Source: Heterobasidion occidentale
Lineage: Eukaryota; Basidiomycota; Agaricomycetes; Russulales; Bondarzewiaceae
DNA: 64,000 bases
Reading direction: 5' to 3'
Assembly (NCBI GenBank): GCA_039111635.1
Contig: JBCAQO010000008.1
Location: 1,178,001-1,242,000, forward strand
The first letter of the stretch is position 1; each line of letters begins with the position of its first letter. The notes under the pieces are model-generated. The model worked only from the letters and a program-made list of their open reading frames with translations, did not search any database and was not told the origin of the DNA. A program made the position numbers and the translations under genes. Shown piece by piece: positions 45,068-59,060 of this stretch.

Positions 45068-47048
45068 TCAAGCGATGATGCTCAGCTCTCTACGTCGAGA
45101 GCGCGCGAATTCGTCTTTGTATGTGTTCCATATCCTACAGACGTATCAATGCTGATCTAGGAGTGATATAAATAATTCACACCTCATGAGCTCCTCGATA
45201 TAGGCCTGTTGAACTCTAGTGATTTCTTCCAAAGTTGGTTTATCGGTCTGGACGACGTGAACAGGACGCCCAACTGAAAGAAGAACGATGAAGAATGAAA
45301 TTGGGTGATATATAGATATATACACTCACTAACGGACACTATTCGTCGGCGGTAAGGCATGAGTCCCAAGTTATCTGTGAATATCATGGTTCAGGGAAAT
45401 CCATTCGAGGGGTACAAGAGATGGAGATGGATTAATCGTACAGTTCAAGAGCCCGCGACCGTGAAAAAGTGGAAGAGTGAAACCAAAAACTCTTTGAAAG
45501 TTCTTCTGAAGGTGTAGACAAGTGTCCCTTCCTCGTTCGGCATTTGCTGATATATCTGTAGTAGGGGCAACAACGATCAATAACTCAGGGCTCAGAAGGT
45601 GTGTGAACTTGCATCATTCTCGCCGAAGGAGAATACAGGGACTAGGTCGGCTCTATGGTAGATGTAAAGAGCTCATACAGGCTTGTTCAATAAGTGTAAA
45701 CGCACCCATGCTGAATGGCGATCTTTATAAACCCTAGTCTTGACTCAAACACCATTTTAAGCTCGCTGTGGTGACGTTGGGATCAAAGCTCACCGTCTTC
45801 GCAATGTCAAGTCTGCAGTACCTGGTCGAGCACTCAAACTCTCGGCGGCGCCACCCACAACAATCGTGATCGCCTGCCCAGGGCCACTTTTGAGGATATT
45901 TGAGCACGAGCTTTTACTGACGGAGCACACGCCGAGGAAGAGAAGAATCTCGCGATATATGGGCATTCTAAAGTTAGATGCAAGGTGAGGAGGTGCGGCT
46001 TGATTCCAGGGAAGGCCTCTGAGAAACCTGTGCCTTCAGTGGCAAACGTGGCCAGCGCTCCCCTTGAGACAGACGTGAGGAGGATAGGTTGGTCGGGAAC
46101 AGAGTGTACTGCTTACATCCCGATGATGCCTACAGACTCATTGCTCAGTATTTGGATGGCATGAGTGAAGTTTGAAAGTTTGATATTACCATGCGGGTGA
46201 TAACCAAAGACATAAGGGCGATCTGGCGGTAGGTCAACTTCCTAACAACGTGACGCAATCTTATGTCAATGATTGCATAGGGAAAGCACAGGGGTTTGTA
46301 TGTGGAACACACTTTCTTGAATCTCCATTCACAACAACGGTCAACGGTGTGACTATGATGAGCCAAGAGGAGATGACTGTATACTTGCAAGGGGGGCTTA
46401 CGATGCAGGGTAATATTCTGCAAAGTGTTTGAAGAATGGAAGAGAGCGAAACCATGGGCTCAACCTTCCGCCGTGTTCGGGTCCGCCGTCTACATAGAGT
46501 AGCCATATGAAATATATTGCGAGGAATGGCCACAGTGGTGGGAAAGAACTATGACGACAGTTAATCATCCGTGTTCGGTAGGTGGGATGTCGGAGAACAA
46601 TGACAGTGGACTCTCGGAAGGACGAGACGTACCACAACAGTAAGGATAGGAATGCCGTCGTGATGATCATTGTGGACCATATCGCAACTACTGTCGTCTG
46701 CAGCCTTCGCGCCCTTGGTATGTGTGACGGTACAAACCTAACGAGCGAGCGGTAGATTTCAGTCAGCAATCACATCACAGACGGGCCGATGGAGTCAATA
46801 TGGAAACAGGAAGCAGTCAGTAGATGGACACGCAAGATGAACATGCAAGAGAAGATGACAACAGGATCCGAGCATGAATGGAAATGTGTAGAGGATCGAG
46901 ATGCCTGATTGGCACGCACTCACTCAACGTGAGCTTGGAGAGCCTGAACCGGGCGCAACGGCGTCACGGTGAGTTTAGACAGTCGTTCTTTGAGAGAGGA
47001 AGACGAAAGGCTGCGCGAGGCCGACGACAACATTGGCCGCGCATCCAT
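45068..47048 (-). CDS. DGA1: diacylglycerol O-acyltransferase, DGAT2 family (one frame break)
   Basis: Final step of triacylglycerol synthesis: transfers an acyl group from acyl-CoA to diacylglycerol at the ER or lipid-droplet surface. ATG 47048 opens 'MDARPMLSSASRSL', then 'IPRARRLQTTVVAIW' with a hydrophobic hairpin, 'YFIWLLYVDGGPEHGGR', 'FFKHFAEYYPAS', and the catalytic block 'DRPYVFGYHPHG' (HPHG at ~46190-46200). Then 'ALATFATEGTGFS', 'FLGVCSVSKSSCSNILKSG', 'ITIVVGGAAESLSARPG', 'LGFIKIAIQHG', 'LVPVFSFGEND', 'FGFTLPLFHGRGLLNYN' and 'RRIVSV'. The end 'ELSIIA' is at 45068. One base is missing at 45508-45513, between 'TLVYTF' and 'KNFQRVFGF'. A GC-AG intron lies at 45556-45612. All family blocks are otherwise conserved, so an active gene with a base-call error is the likelier reading. 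Confidence 0.88.
45556..45612 (-). other. GC-AG intron in the DGAT2 gene
   Basis: On the minus strand the exon ends GAGAATGAT and the intron opens GCAAGT. The acceptor is CTACAG. Splicing joins 'SFGEND' to 'IYQQMPNEEGT', the family order. No GT donor nearby gives this join. Confidence 0.75.
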
Positions 47049-47434
47049 CTCGAAGACTGAGAAATGAGAGCAAGCGAGGATGTTGCACTCTGCACTTTGC
47101 GGCACGGCACACTCATGACACGGTGACTTCCGGATCCGGCATGCGGGGCCCCGGCACTTGCAACTCACAGATCTCATAAGAAAATTTCTCCGTCTCTTAC
47201 CTCCATGCATGACAATGTTTGATACTTCCCTGAAGACTCGTCAAGTATTCCGCCTTATAATCCACCTTGTAGTGACAACCAAAAGCTAGGTGAACGCTCA
47301 TCATCAATCTGCTTACGTGAGCAGCTCTGGAACTGACCCGTTTTGGGCCTCCCCGTAGCTTGACCACTGTCATTGACAAAGGGCTCGGATATTTGTCCTC
47401 ATCTATATACAGCTTTACAAGAACCATAAGAGCC

Positions 47435-48372
47435 ATGTCAGGAACTGTAACGGTATTCGTCTCATCACTAGATACCCATTCCGAGCGTCGGTTCGATCTC
47501 CATACGACTGTCAGTCAGCTCAAGGTAAGCCGATCATGATCTCCAGCTCTGTTAGACATCTTTTGACAATCAGGCTATTCCGGTTGATTCTAGGGAAAGC
47601 TGGAGCTGATCACTGGAATTCCGGTGGAAAACCAGAGGATTGCGTTGTATAATTCCAAGTCCGATACCCAAGCCGCTGCTCTCCTAGACGATGACCAAAA
47701 ACCACTAGGATTTTATGGAATACACGATTTCCAGTTACTCAAAGTTGGTTGCTCCTTCGATCCTGCAGCCCTTTACTGAATGTTATTCTCAGGTGGAAGA
47801 TACAAATCCGTCTGTTACATTCACAGGGCAACTGACCGACGTCTCTGCAGTAGAGAAATTTGAGTTGAGCGAGGAGCAGTATGCACAAAGACAGGGTAAA
47901 GCACGTCGCCGTTTTCGCCACTTCGTTGACTGAGAAATACAGATTCTGTCTTGGCGTACAAGCAACGCCATAAAGTTGGGCGATTCGCGCCCAAAGACCA
48001 ACCTCAACAACCAGCTTCCGTGCCGACCAATGTAAACATACCTATTGGATCGCGGTGTCAGGTTGAGTCCGCTGAAGAGGGCCTTCATAAGCGTGGTACG
48101 GTGCGGTTTGTTGGACCCACCAAGTTTGGCAACAGTGTGGGATTATGGGTTGGCGTTGAGTACGACGAGCCTTTTGGTAAAAACGACGGATCGTGGGTCC
48201 CATTCGACACGTTCATGCGCGCAAAGGAAGCTGACATTTTGCATCTGGCAGTGTCCAAGGCGAGCGATACTTCACCTGCAGACATAATTACGGTGCTTTC
48301 GTCAGACCAGAAAGGGTCGAAATTGGAGATTTCCCAGAGTTGGATATTGACTTGGAGGAAGACGAGATGTGA
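47435..48372 (+). CDS. tubulin-folding cofactor B (CAP-Gly protein)
   Basis: Cytosolic chaperone that handles alpha-tubulin during microtubule assembly (Alf1/TBCB family). ATG 47435 opens a ubiquitin-like domain ('[16 protein letters not shown]', '[14 protein letters not shown]'), then '[17 protein letters not shown]' and a helical linker '[16 protein letters not shown]'. The CAP-Gly domain follows: '[20 protein letters not shown]', '[12 protein letters not shown]'. A 60-base intron (~48193-48251) joins this to 'VQGERYFTC', then '[19 protein letters not shown]' and the end 'LEEDEM', the conserved acidic Met-ending tail of the family. The frame is intact. It is divergent from DGAT2 (386 bases between starts). 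Confidence 0.92.
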
Positions 48373-48549
48373 TATTTCTCGTGTACTAGTGAATACCGTA
48401 CAACATATACGACAACTGCGAGGTCAGGCTCGATTTGTGTGTCGGGGCTATGTTGCAGTGCCAGAAGTCTCTGGAATGTCCCGGAGATTTGAGATTCCCA
48501 CGGTGCTACGACGCAAGTAAGGACGCGCGTCGCTCTTGCTCATCCCCAC

Positions 48550-48556
48550 TATAAAG
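48550..48556 (+). promoter_or_regulatory. TATA box of CDC48
   Basis: TATAAAG lies 62 bases upstream of ATG 48618, next to a pyrimidine-rich stretch typical of strongly expressed fungal genes. Confidence 0.5.
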
Positions 48557-48617
48557 TATCCTCTACCAATCTCCGAGCACATCTCATCTCTTCCTTTCAC
48601 CGTCCTCTGTATACATC

Positions 48618-51681
<3,064 letters not shown>

Positions 51682-51841
51682 TGATAGAAACTTCGTGTAT
51701 TTTCTGTAAACTCAAAAATCACTCATCGATGTGTTCGACGTCCAAATTCTTCGTTGACAGTCTGGTCTCCAAGCGACCGGCACGTATAGTATGAGATGTA
51801 CATGAGGGGAGATTCAACAGAATTGGACAGTCTCATTGCTC

Positions 51842-53032
51842 TCAGCATCCTATTAATTCCATCATAAGGGCCGTCGTGGTCGTCCAGGTCTCCATCCCAA
51901 ATTTCCTCGACGGCTCCGTCGATACACTCAGTTGACGGATTTTCTTGCCCTGTGGAAGATACATGATTTGATCAGATGTCATTGGCAACGATATAGATTA
52001 CATACCGGAGCACTCCACCCAAGCATTGATCCGTCGATATGCACCTCGCCGGAGGGGTGCCGGAAGCCTAGAAACTGGAAGGGAACAATCGGCACAGGGT
52101 CTTCTTATTATTGATATGCGTTAGCTGGACATGGGTGTCGACATAGTCAGCGAAGGCTTGATTCCCAACCCGAGGGAGGCCATAGCATATTGTGCGAATA
52201 GACACGGTAGGCGGGAGGTGGAAGGGAAGGTATACAGCGTCAAGAAGGGACAGCGATGCGCCTGTCAAAACAAAAATCCCAGCCATTCAATCGCGTAGCC
52301 AGAAATTTCGTTTTGAAAAATTCTAGACCTAATGAATGACCAGTGATAACGACAGATTGAGAACTGTGTTCTGCTAAGACCGTCTGTACAGCGGATAGTA
52401 TCTGTGGTGCCGTCCTGTCATCAACGACGATGAATATAAAAAACCTGTGCATGGACAACGGTGCTGACAGACCGTGCATGGGCATCTGCAAACCCTGTAT
52501 GGACTTCGATGCTGCTACGATTCGGGAACATACTTTGATCTAACTTTCCTTGGGGAAATCAAGGTCAGTGAGAACAGATTCACTGGGAGTAACATTGGCA
52601 ATTAGGTCTCTTCCACGAATCAGCGCTCTGGTGACCGACATACAATTTTTGGAATTCGTTCCTTGGTGAGCAACAACCACCGCGTCTAGCACAGGCTCCC
52701 ATCCCACATACCAGTACTGAACAGTACTACCATCCCCGCCGGATACGAAAGGCTGGAATCCGGGATTTGCCTCGCAATTGGCTGAACAGCATTGAAATGT
52801 GTGTCAAAGATGCACGCGGTCAAGATACCGATAACTTACCTCCACAAGTCCATGTGATGTCGCCGACGGATTGCAATAAGCCGCGCTAGCGAACAGCGTG
52901 AATGGTCGGAATGCATTGATCTGGTCTGAGAGAGAGTAGGAAGTGATCGTCGCTTGTTTACTTCAGGCGCAGGGGAAGCGAGAGCGAGGGTGATCAGGAT
53001 CTGAGTCAAGACGATCTCCAAATAGTTCCCAT
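51842..53032 (-). pseudogene. class 3 lipase, tandem copy A (frame broken)
   Basis: A secreted alpha/beta-hydrolase of the fungal lipase class 3 family, like copies B and C. ATG 53032 opens a signal peptide (hydrophobic 'LTQILITLALASPAP'). Next 'INAFRPFTLFASAAYC', 'TWTCGG', 'YVGWEPVLDAVVVAHQGTN', the nucleophile block 'SVVITGHSLG' (~52340), 'LPFHLPPTVSIRTICYGLPR', 'VGNQAFADYVDTHVQLTHI', then 'FLGFRHPSGEVHID' and 'DHDGPYDG'. Compared with copies B and C, one base is missing at about 53006-53012, 52954-52960, 52860-52866 and 52098-52106, and one extra base lies near 51850-51860. Active-site sequence is preserved. Because CDC48 next door shows the same kind of breaks, a sequence-quality problem is as plausible as a dead gene. 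Confidence 0.75.
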
Positions 53033-53090
53033 TGTCTTGCTCAAGCGACTGCAACACGGAACCGGATGCGACACCTTGTGGCGTGCTCGT

Positions 53091-53099
53091 TTATATAAG
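53091..53099 (-). promoter_or_regulatory. TATA box of lipase copy A
   Basis: CTTATATAA on the minus strand, about 60 bases upstream of ATG 53032. Confidence 0.6.
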
Positions 53100-53620
53100 A
53101 GCCACACCGTTGATGAAGTGGTAAAAATATTGCTGATGGGCCCAAGCGGAAGACTGCAGGAACAAGTTTGAGGATGGCATTCCCGAAGAGTGTGTGAGAA
53201 TGAAACTGTACATGCGCCGCATCTTGATCTCGCCGTGTGATATCAAACTACAGCTGCCACAGTGAACGGTAAAGTAAAGTAGAGAAACGAGAGGTCTTTT
53301 GAAAGGAAGGATTAGGTTAGGGAGTTCGTTGATAATGATATATTCTTTATTGCTTGTTACAAAGCTCCCACCGTGGTCAAGGCGAACCAGGGCACACAGC
53401 CCAGCAAAGACTTCGCATGGACAGTCTTTATATGGTATGGTAGAAGAGCAGCCAGTCGACGGGCCTGAGAGCGCAAATGGTATATTAGAGGTCTGATCAT
53501 CAAGATCAAACATCCTATTCATAGTGATACACAGCATGATACACTGCATCCTGTGAGCACAGATCCTCGACTTATGGAGCATGCACGCACGTACCGAAGA
53601 CCAATACAAGACCACCTAAT

Positions 53621-54982
53621 TTAGCAGCCAATCTCAACGCCATCGTAAGGACCATCATGGTCTGTTTCATTGCTGCTGAGAAGGGACGGTTCGGCTCCGA
53701 CAATGCACGTTGAAGAAGTATTGTCGTGGCCTATTGAAGCAGTTTGAAAGAAGTCAACAATACTGTGCAGTCCGAGGGAAGCACACGAATGCACGCACCA
53801 GGACAAGAATCCCATGTTTCATCTTCGTTGATATGAACCTCTCCATTCGGATGTACGAAGCCGAGGAATCTTCCGGGAACAATCGGCACGGGATCCTTCT
53901 TGTTGTTGATATGCGTCAAGTGGAGGTTTGCGTCAACATAGTTCGCAAATGCCTTATTTCCAACCTGGACGGAGCGTCAACTATAGTTGTTGCAAAAACA
54001 GCGGATGAAGTGAGCTACCCGAGGCAGTCCATAAGTGACCGTGTTGATCCTGATCGTAGACGGGAGGTGCAGGTGAAGATACACGGAGTCGAGAAGGCTA
54101 ATAGCGGCACCTAGATTGAGCACGATGAGCAAAGGCTATCAAGAGTGAACACAACTTATAAGTCTTGTTTGTACGCACCCAGTGAGTGCCCAACAACCGT
54201 CACCGTCTGGGCACCATACGCAGAAATAGTTTTCTGGACAGCGGCTAAAACATTAGTCGCTGCTCTGAACAAACACATTGTAAGGTTTCATATCAAATTG
54301 ATATAGTCAAAGCATTGACTTCTCTTGCGCGCGCCAAATCCGTTGTGGACCTGAAGATGAACTGATGCCAGGGAACAATGTCTAGAGAAGAAGTTTCAAG
54401 CCCGCTCCGAGGCATAGAGAAGAATTCAACGCACTGAGTCAAGAGGCGTCAAGAAAAAGTCTGCGTCAGTCAGGATGGGTAGACTGTTATGATAAAAGCA
54501 TGAGTAAATGTGTTTGTGGTGAAGATGAAAGCTGCTAACATCTTGCTAGTGTCCGTGCCCTGGTGTCCCACGATCACTGTGCTTTCGACCGGATCCCATC
54601 CCACATACCCTACAATTGAATCAGCACATAAATAACACTTCGGAAAGAGACTGATGTTGCGCACAGAACTGTACTGTGTCCCCGTCACCGCCAGACGCCG
54701 TAGGCTTGAAACCAGGGTTTGCATCGCAGTTTGCTGATGCTCAAGTCAACCAGCGAGTCGACAAATGAAGTATTTAGCCATACCTCCACAAGTCCACGTG
54801 AGAGTAGTAGATGGGGCACAGTACGATGTGCTGGCATAGAACGTGTAGGGCTTGAATGCAGAGATCTGAGCCTGTGATAGGGCGGTGACAGACTGTCGCT
54901 TGATGGCAACACCTTGCACATTGTCGAGGAGTGCAACGGCAACGAGGGCAGCAGTGAAGACACGAGCAATCATTGCAACCAT
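53621..54982 (-). CDS. secreted class 3 lipase, tandem copy B
   Basis: Extracellular lipase or esterase of the Thermomyces/Rhizomucor type. ATG 54982 gives a signal peptide ('VFTAALVAVALLDNVQG') and 'KRQSVTALSQAQISAFKPYT', 'YASTSYCAPSTTLTWTCG', 'NPGFKPTASGGDGDTVQF', 'YVGWDPVESTVIVGHQGTD' and the nucleophile elbow 'VTVVGHSLG' (~54190). After a helix exon come 'VGNKAFADYVDANLHLTHI' and 'NNKKDPVPIVPGRFLGF'. The family's Asp lies in the 'KDPVP' region and the catalytic His most likely in 'GEVHI'. The end 'DHDGPYDGVEIGC' is at 53621. Intact in my reading. Its frames and length (around 300 residues) match copy C closely, and the Lys-Arg after the signal peptide suggests a short propeptide cut by a Kex2-type protease. 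Confidence 0.9.
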
Positions 54983-55045
54983 GGTGGACTCAGGGAACGG
55001 AACAGCCGAGGACCCTAGGGAAGGAATCGGGGAGGACGGCCATGA

Positions 55046-55056
55046 TATACTTATAC
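55046..55056 (-). promoter_or_regulatory. TATA-like element of lipase copy B
   Basis: TATAAGTATAT on the minus strand, about 65 bases upstream of ATG 54982, the same spacing as in copy A. Confidence 0.55.
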
Positions 55057-55059
55057 TTA

Positions 55060-56848
55060 GACCGGAGCCGCGATAGAAATTTCCGAGCCGGGTACCACTA
55101 TCGCCTTTCAGGAGCTCACCGTTTACAAAACAATATTACGACGGCGAAGTATCGCAGTGAGGATGTTCGATTTTCACATATGGAGGCTTTTCTCGTGCAA
55201 CTGTGATGAAAGCTGTCAGGGCCATGACAGGGTTTTGTCTTAGCAGTGTAAGTATATCGGCTTACTGATGCCCGATACGTGTGGTCTCCGTGGTCTCATT
55301 CTCACATGATGTCTGCCGCGGGAGCTGTAGTATGTTACAAACGTGTCAGGTGTCGGGATGCACGTTCAGCTTAGTAGCACTCACGACAGTCACACACGGA
55401 GCGACGGTCAGATGGGGGTCTTCTGATATCCCGAGCCACAGTCAGTTGAAATCACGCCGTTTCAACCACGTTCAATAGCAGTGGATGCCTTAAGCTTTGC
55501 GCTGACGCCAAACGTGCGACTCAAGCAAGAAGATCGCAGATCTCAGGGATGGTTCTGTTCCTGCACAGTCAGTCAATATCCAATATGCATGAACTAAAAG
55601 AGATGCCTCACCAAGATTGGTTGATCTTTCTCCTGATCGATTCGGATTTCGCTGCTTGTTTCGATCGGAAATGGGGGATGGCAGAAACTCTTGGCAGACG
55701 AAGACAGAAGTAAAGTCTGGTAGCACGAGGAAAGAAAGGGGGATCGGACCCTAGGGCTAGAAACGTTCACCAGCATTTTCCTTGGTTGTACGTCGACGCT
55801 GAGGATCGATCTTAATACGGTAGAGTAAGTCGATGAATACATATACGACAGAAACAAATAAAGATAAAAACTACTCTAGCGGAAGCACAGAAAGAGGAGC
55901 AAGGACTGTCAGGGAATGAGGCCGGGAATATCAGTGGAATATCACGTTGGAGTCCATATGCAGAATTTTGCAGAAGCTATTTCGTGCGCAGCATCTTAGC
56001 TGGAAACCCGGAAGTCTGATTCAAGGACGAATGGGTTTATCCTATCCGTGACGTCAGTCACCTATGATAATCGGAAAAGATCTCCGCACGTCCGCAGACG
56101 CAGTGACTGCCCACTGAAGAACAATGTATCGCGATAAAGACTGGCAACGGACTCACGATCCTGATAGCGTGTAAGCTGCTTTTTTCTCACTTCGAAGCCT
56201 CGTCGATGCCAAATCATAGGTCCAACGTCAACCGATAAATCGAGGCGGCGCTCTAGTAGTGCTCTGATAACAGCGCAGCGATTGCACTCCTGCCGCAGTT
56301 CCCGGAAAGTCGGTCGTAGTTCCAAATCAAGCCTTAGAATATGACAGCATTAGCCATTCGTTATCGCCGACGTTTGGTGTGGATGAAACTCAAGTTTTGA
56401 AAGATGTGGGAAGAATATAGCCATCGCAGATAATATGGAGAAAAGGCAACGTCCTGCGAGAGCCTGCGAAGCAAACTTCTCTCTCACGGTGACAAATGTC
56501 ACAAGGTTTGCTATTTCACGTGTCAGAGGGACGCAACGCGTCAATTTGGCTCGAACGCGCTCTCCCAACGGCCAGGGTAGACCTGCGGCAGACCGCGTTT
56601 GAACGAAAGATATACGAACGGGTTATTTGATCGGTCTGCTGAAGAGATAAAAGGCCAACAGCGCAGGCCAATATTAGAGCATCGGGATCAAGCAAACAAA
56701 ATGCGAAAAAGCAACATTCAAAAATCGGGTATATTTAGTTTATTGTCCAACAGCACCTACATGGGCCCGCGGCAGCTACAGAAAAGTAAGAGCGGCCCTG
56801 AGATTAACCATTCCCAGGTTTCCAAAGCCCTAGTTATAAAAAAATGTA
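55060..56848. other. 1.8 kb insertion-like spacer between lipase copies B and C
   Basis: Three times longer than the A-B spacer. Minus-strand frames at 56062-56325 and 56350-56568 could be exons of a small unknown gene ('ELRPTFRELRQECNRC'), but there is no start, splice or family support. Nothing else is recognised. Confidence 0.45.
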
Positions 56849-58215
56849 TTAACTGCACCCCATAGTGACACTGTCATAGGGACCGGAATGATCTGACGCA
56901 TCACCATCCAAAAGAGATGGCTCGGCGCCGACGATGCAATCCGAAGAGGTGTTATCCTGGCCTTTTAACCGCGGCCCATAGTCAGATCCTACTTTTATAA
57001 CAGTAGGCTCTGGCAACAACGCACCAGGGCAAGAGTTCCATGAGCCGTCGTCGTTGATGTGAACCTCCCCTGCAGGATGGACGAAGCCCAGAAACCTTCC
57101 GGGAACAATCGGCACGGGGTCCACCTTGTTGTTGATGTGAGTCACATGGAGGTGCGCATCGACGTAGTCCGCAAACGCCTTGTTTCCCACCTGTTGATTC
57201 AAATGTTAGTTAGTTGGTTCGACATATGTTTGAGAAGGGGATATGACATACGCGGGGCATGCCGTAACCAACAGTCTTGACCGTGACCGTAGAAGGTAGG
57301 TGCAGTGGCAGATAGACCGAGTCGAGTAAGGCAAGAGCAGCACCTGTAATCAATATGTTATTATGTTGTCTTAACCTAAATTTGAGGCAAACACACCAAG
57401 AGAGTGTCCCACAACCGTCACAGAGTTGGAATTATGTGCCGAAAGGGTAGACTGGACGGCCGCGAGTACGTCGGCCGCCGACCTGTCATGACATGTACAT
57501 CATCATCCACGCGCAGCATGACTGAGAGAAGCACAAACCTGGCCTGCGAAGCAGCAAACCCATTGTGCACCTCAATGGAAGAGTTCAGGCCGGGGAAAAG
57601 GGTCTTCATGAACATCAGCAAGGTCATATCTCGTGGCAGCGAAGACAACTCGAGCGCGCACCGAGTCCAATTGAGTCAAAAAGAAGGATCCGTCAGTCAA
57701 GACTGGGATACTGTTGAGAGACGCCATTAATCATCAATATTTCGATACAATATCAGGTTGTCAGCTAAAGAGACTGACATTTTGCTCGCCTGAGTCCCTT
57801 GATGCCCGACGATGACCGTGCTCTCCGATGCATCCCATCCGACGTACCCTATGACACTGTTCATACGCCGAGCTATCGAGTGACACGAAAACACGCACAG
57901 TATTGTGTCGCAGCTCCATCACCGCCCGACGCCGTTGGCTGGAAGCCGGAGTTCGCGTCGCAGTTGGCTGAGTGAGACGGTGTGAGTTCGAATCGGCGTT
58001 ATGGCGGCGCCTCGGTGCTTACCTCCACATGTCCATGTCAGTGTCGTAGATGGCGTGCAATACGCAGTGCTCGCATAATGGGTGTATGGCTTGAACGCTG
58101 ATATCTGTGCCTGCGAGAGAGCAGTGACGGACTGCCGCTTTGTGACTGCAGCTCCCAATGAGATATCGATGAGGGTAGCGGCAAGGAGAGCGACAGTCAA
58201 GATGCGAGCGGCCAT
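56849..58215 (-). CDS. secreted class 3 lipase, tandem copy C
   Basis: Close relative of copy B. ATG 58215 gives the signal peptide ('ILTVALLAATLIDISLGAA'), then 'TKRQSVTALSQAQISAFKPY', 'YASTAYCTPSTTLTWTCG', 'YVGWDASESTVIVGHQGTQ', 'SVTVVGHSLG' (~57400), 'VGNKAFADYVDAHLHVTHI', 'VDPVPIVPGRFLGFVHPAG' and 'EVHINDDGSWNSCPG'. The end 'DHSGPYDSVTMGCS' is at 56849. Exon borders match copy B. No frame break seen. The GHSLG serine, the HINNK-x-D region and the 'GEVHI' histidine are all present. The three genes run in the same direction and probably arose by tandem duplication. Lipid-hydrolysing activity is inferred from the family. Confidence 0.9.
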
Positions 58216-58295
58216 GACTGTCTATCGCGTCGACAACTTCGGGGAGCTTGAAGTCAATCAAGAGAAGTCGGATGAGTCGATCAGGTCCTGGTGCA

Positions 58296-58305
58296 TATTA
58301 TATAC
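58296..58305 (-). promoter_or_regulatory. TATA box of lipase copy C
   Basis: GTATATAATA on the minus strand, about 80 bases upstream of ATG 58215. Confidence 0.55.
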
Positions 58306-59060
58306 TGTAGTCTGTCTCGCGCACATGTTGCAAGAAGCCGACCTTCGGTCGAGCTTCGAAAGATATCATTCGCTGGGATATACGCAGGCCTGTGATAATT
58401 ATGGTGATCAGGTGCGTTAGCTGAAATTGGCTGGTGGCGGGCTCGAAGGCAAAAACGACGCAACGATCGAGGACATTGCGCACAACTGCGCACATTTGCG
58501 CACGTTTCTCGAGGTTCCTAGCTTGCCGATGCGATTGGACTATTGTGTGGACCCGCGTGTCGCAAAAGACCTTATTGGCTTCGATGGATAAGGCCGATAT
58601 CTCCTGGGAGTCGTGAGCAATCGCGATTTGATCTCTGCAGGTTGTATGGGCTTCATGATGCGGCACTTGTGGAAGTGGTGTTTTCGATAATGAAAAGAAT
58701 GCTTCCGATGCTGATATACGATATACTCTCAAGGCTGTAATTGATGCTTTCTCATCAAAAACGCACATGTATGTGATGGTCTATGACGTCTATGTTCCAG
58801 CCATATTTCATCAGTCTGATTGATGAAAAGCTGTTGCGAATTGTGAGGCAAGCAATTTGAAGGTAGCAAGAGCAAGACCGAGGAGGACTGCCATCCGCCT
58901 CGGCAGCCGTTGCGATGCCGGACTGCCGAAGAACCTCAGATTAGGGTTATGAGATGCGTGGCTGCGTTGTCTTTCCAATTCGCTCTGCACTAAGAATTGG
59001 AAGTTTGGGACGGTTCATCGTGCTGGCAACAACTGCACTTCGCTAAGTCCCCCGGCTGCA
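58306..59060. other. divergent intergenic region, lipase C / YTP1-like
   Basis: No gene recognised. The minus-strand frame 58298-58768 overlaps the lipase C TATA element and shows no family features. Confidence 0.5.

Noticed and set aside
47197..47436. Minus-strand frame 'MALMVLVKL...' as an N-terminal exon of DGAT2
   Set aside because: The acyltransferase already has a suitable ATG at 47048 in a compact exon, and this frame overlaps the start of the cofactor B gene on the other strand.
57980..58000. TTCGAATC-type word as a tRNA T-arm
   Set aside because: No matching D-arm, anticodon stem or acceptor pairing around it. It lies in an intron of lipase C. No convincing tRNA was found elsewhere.
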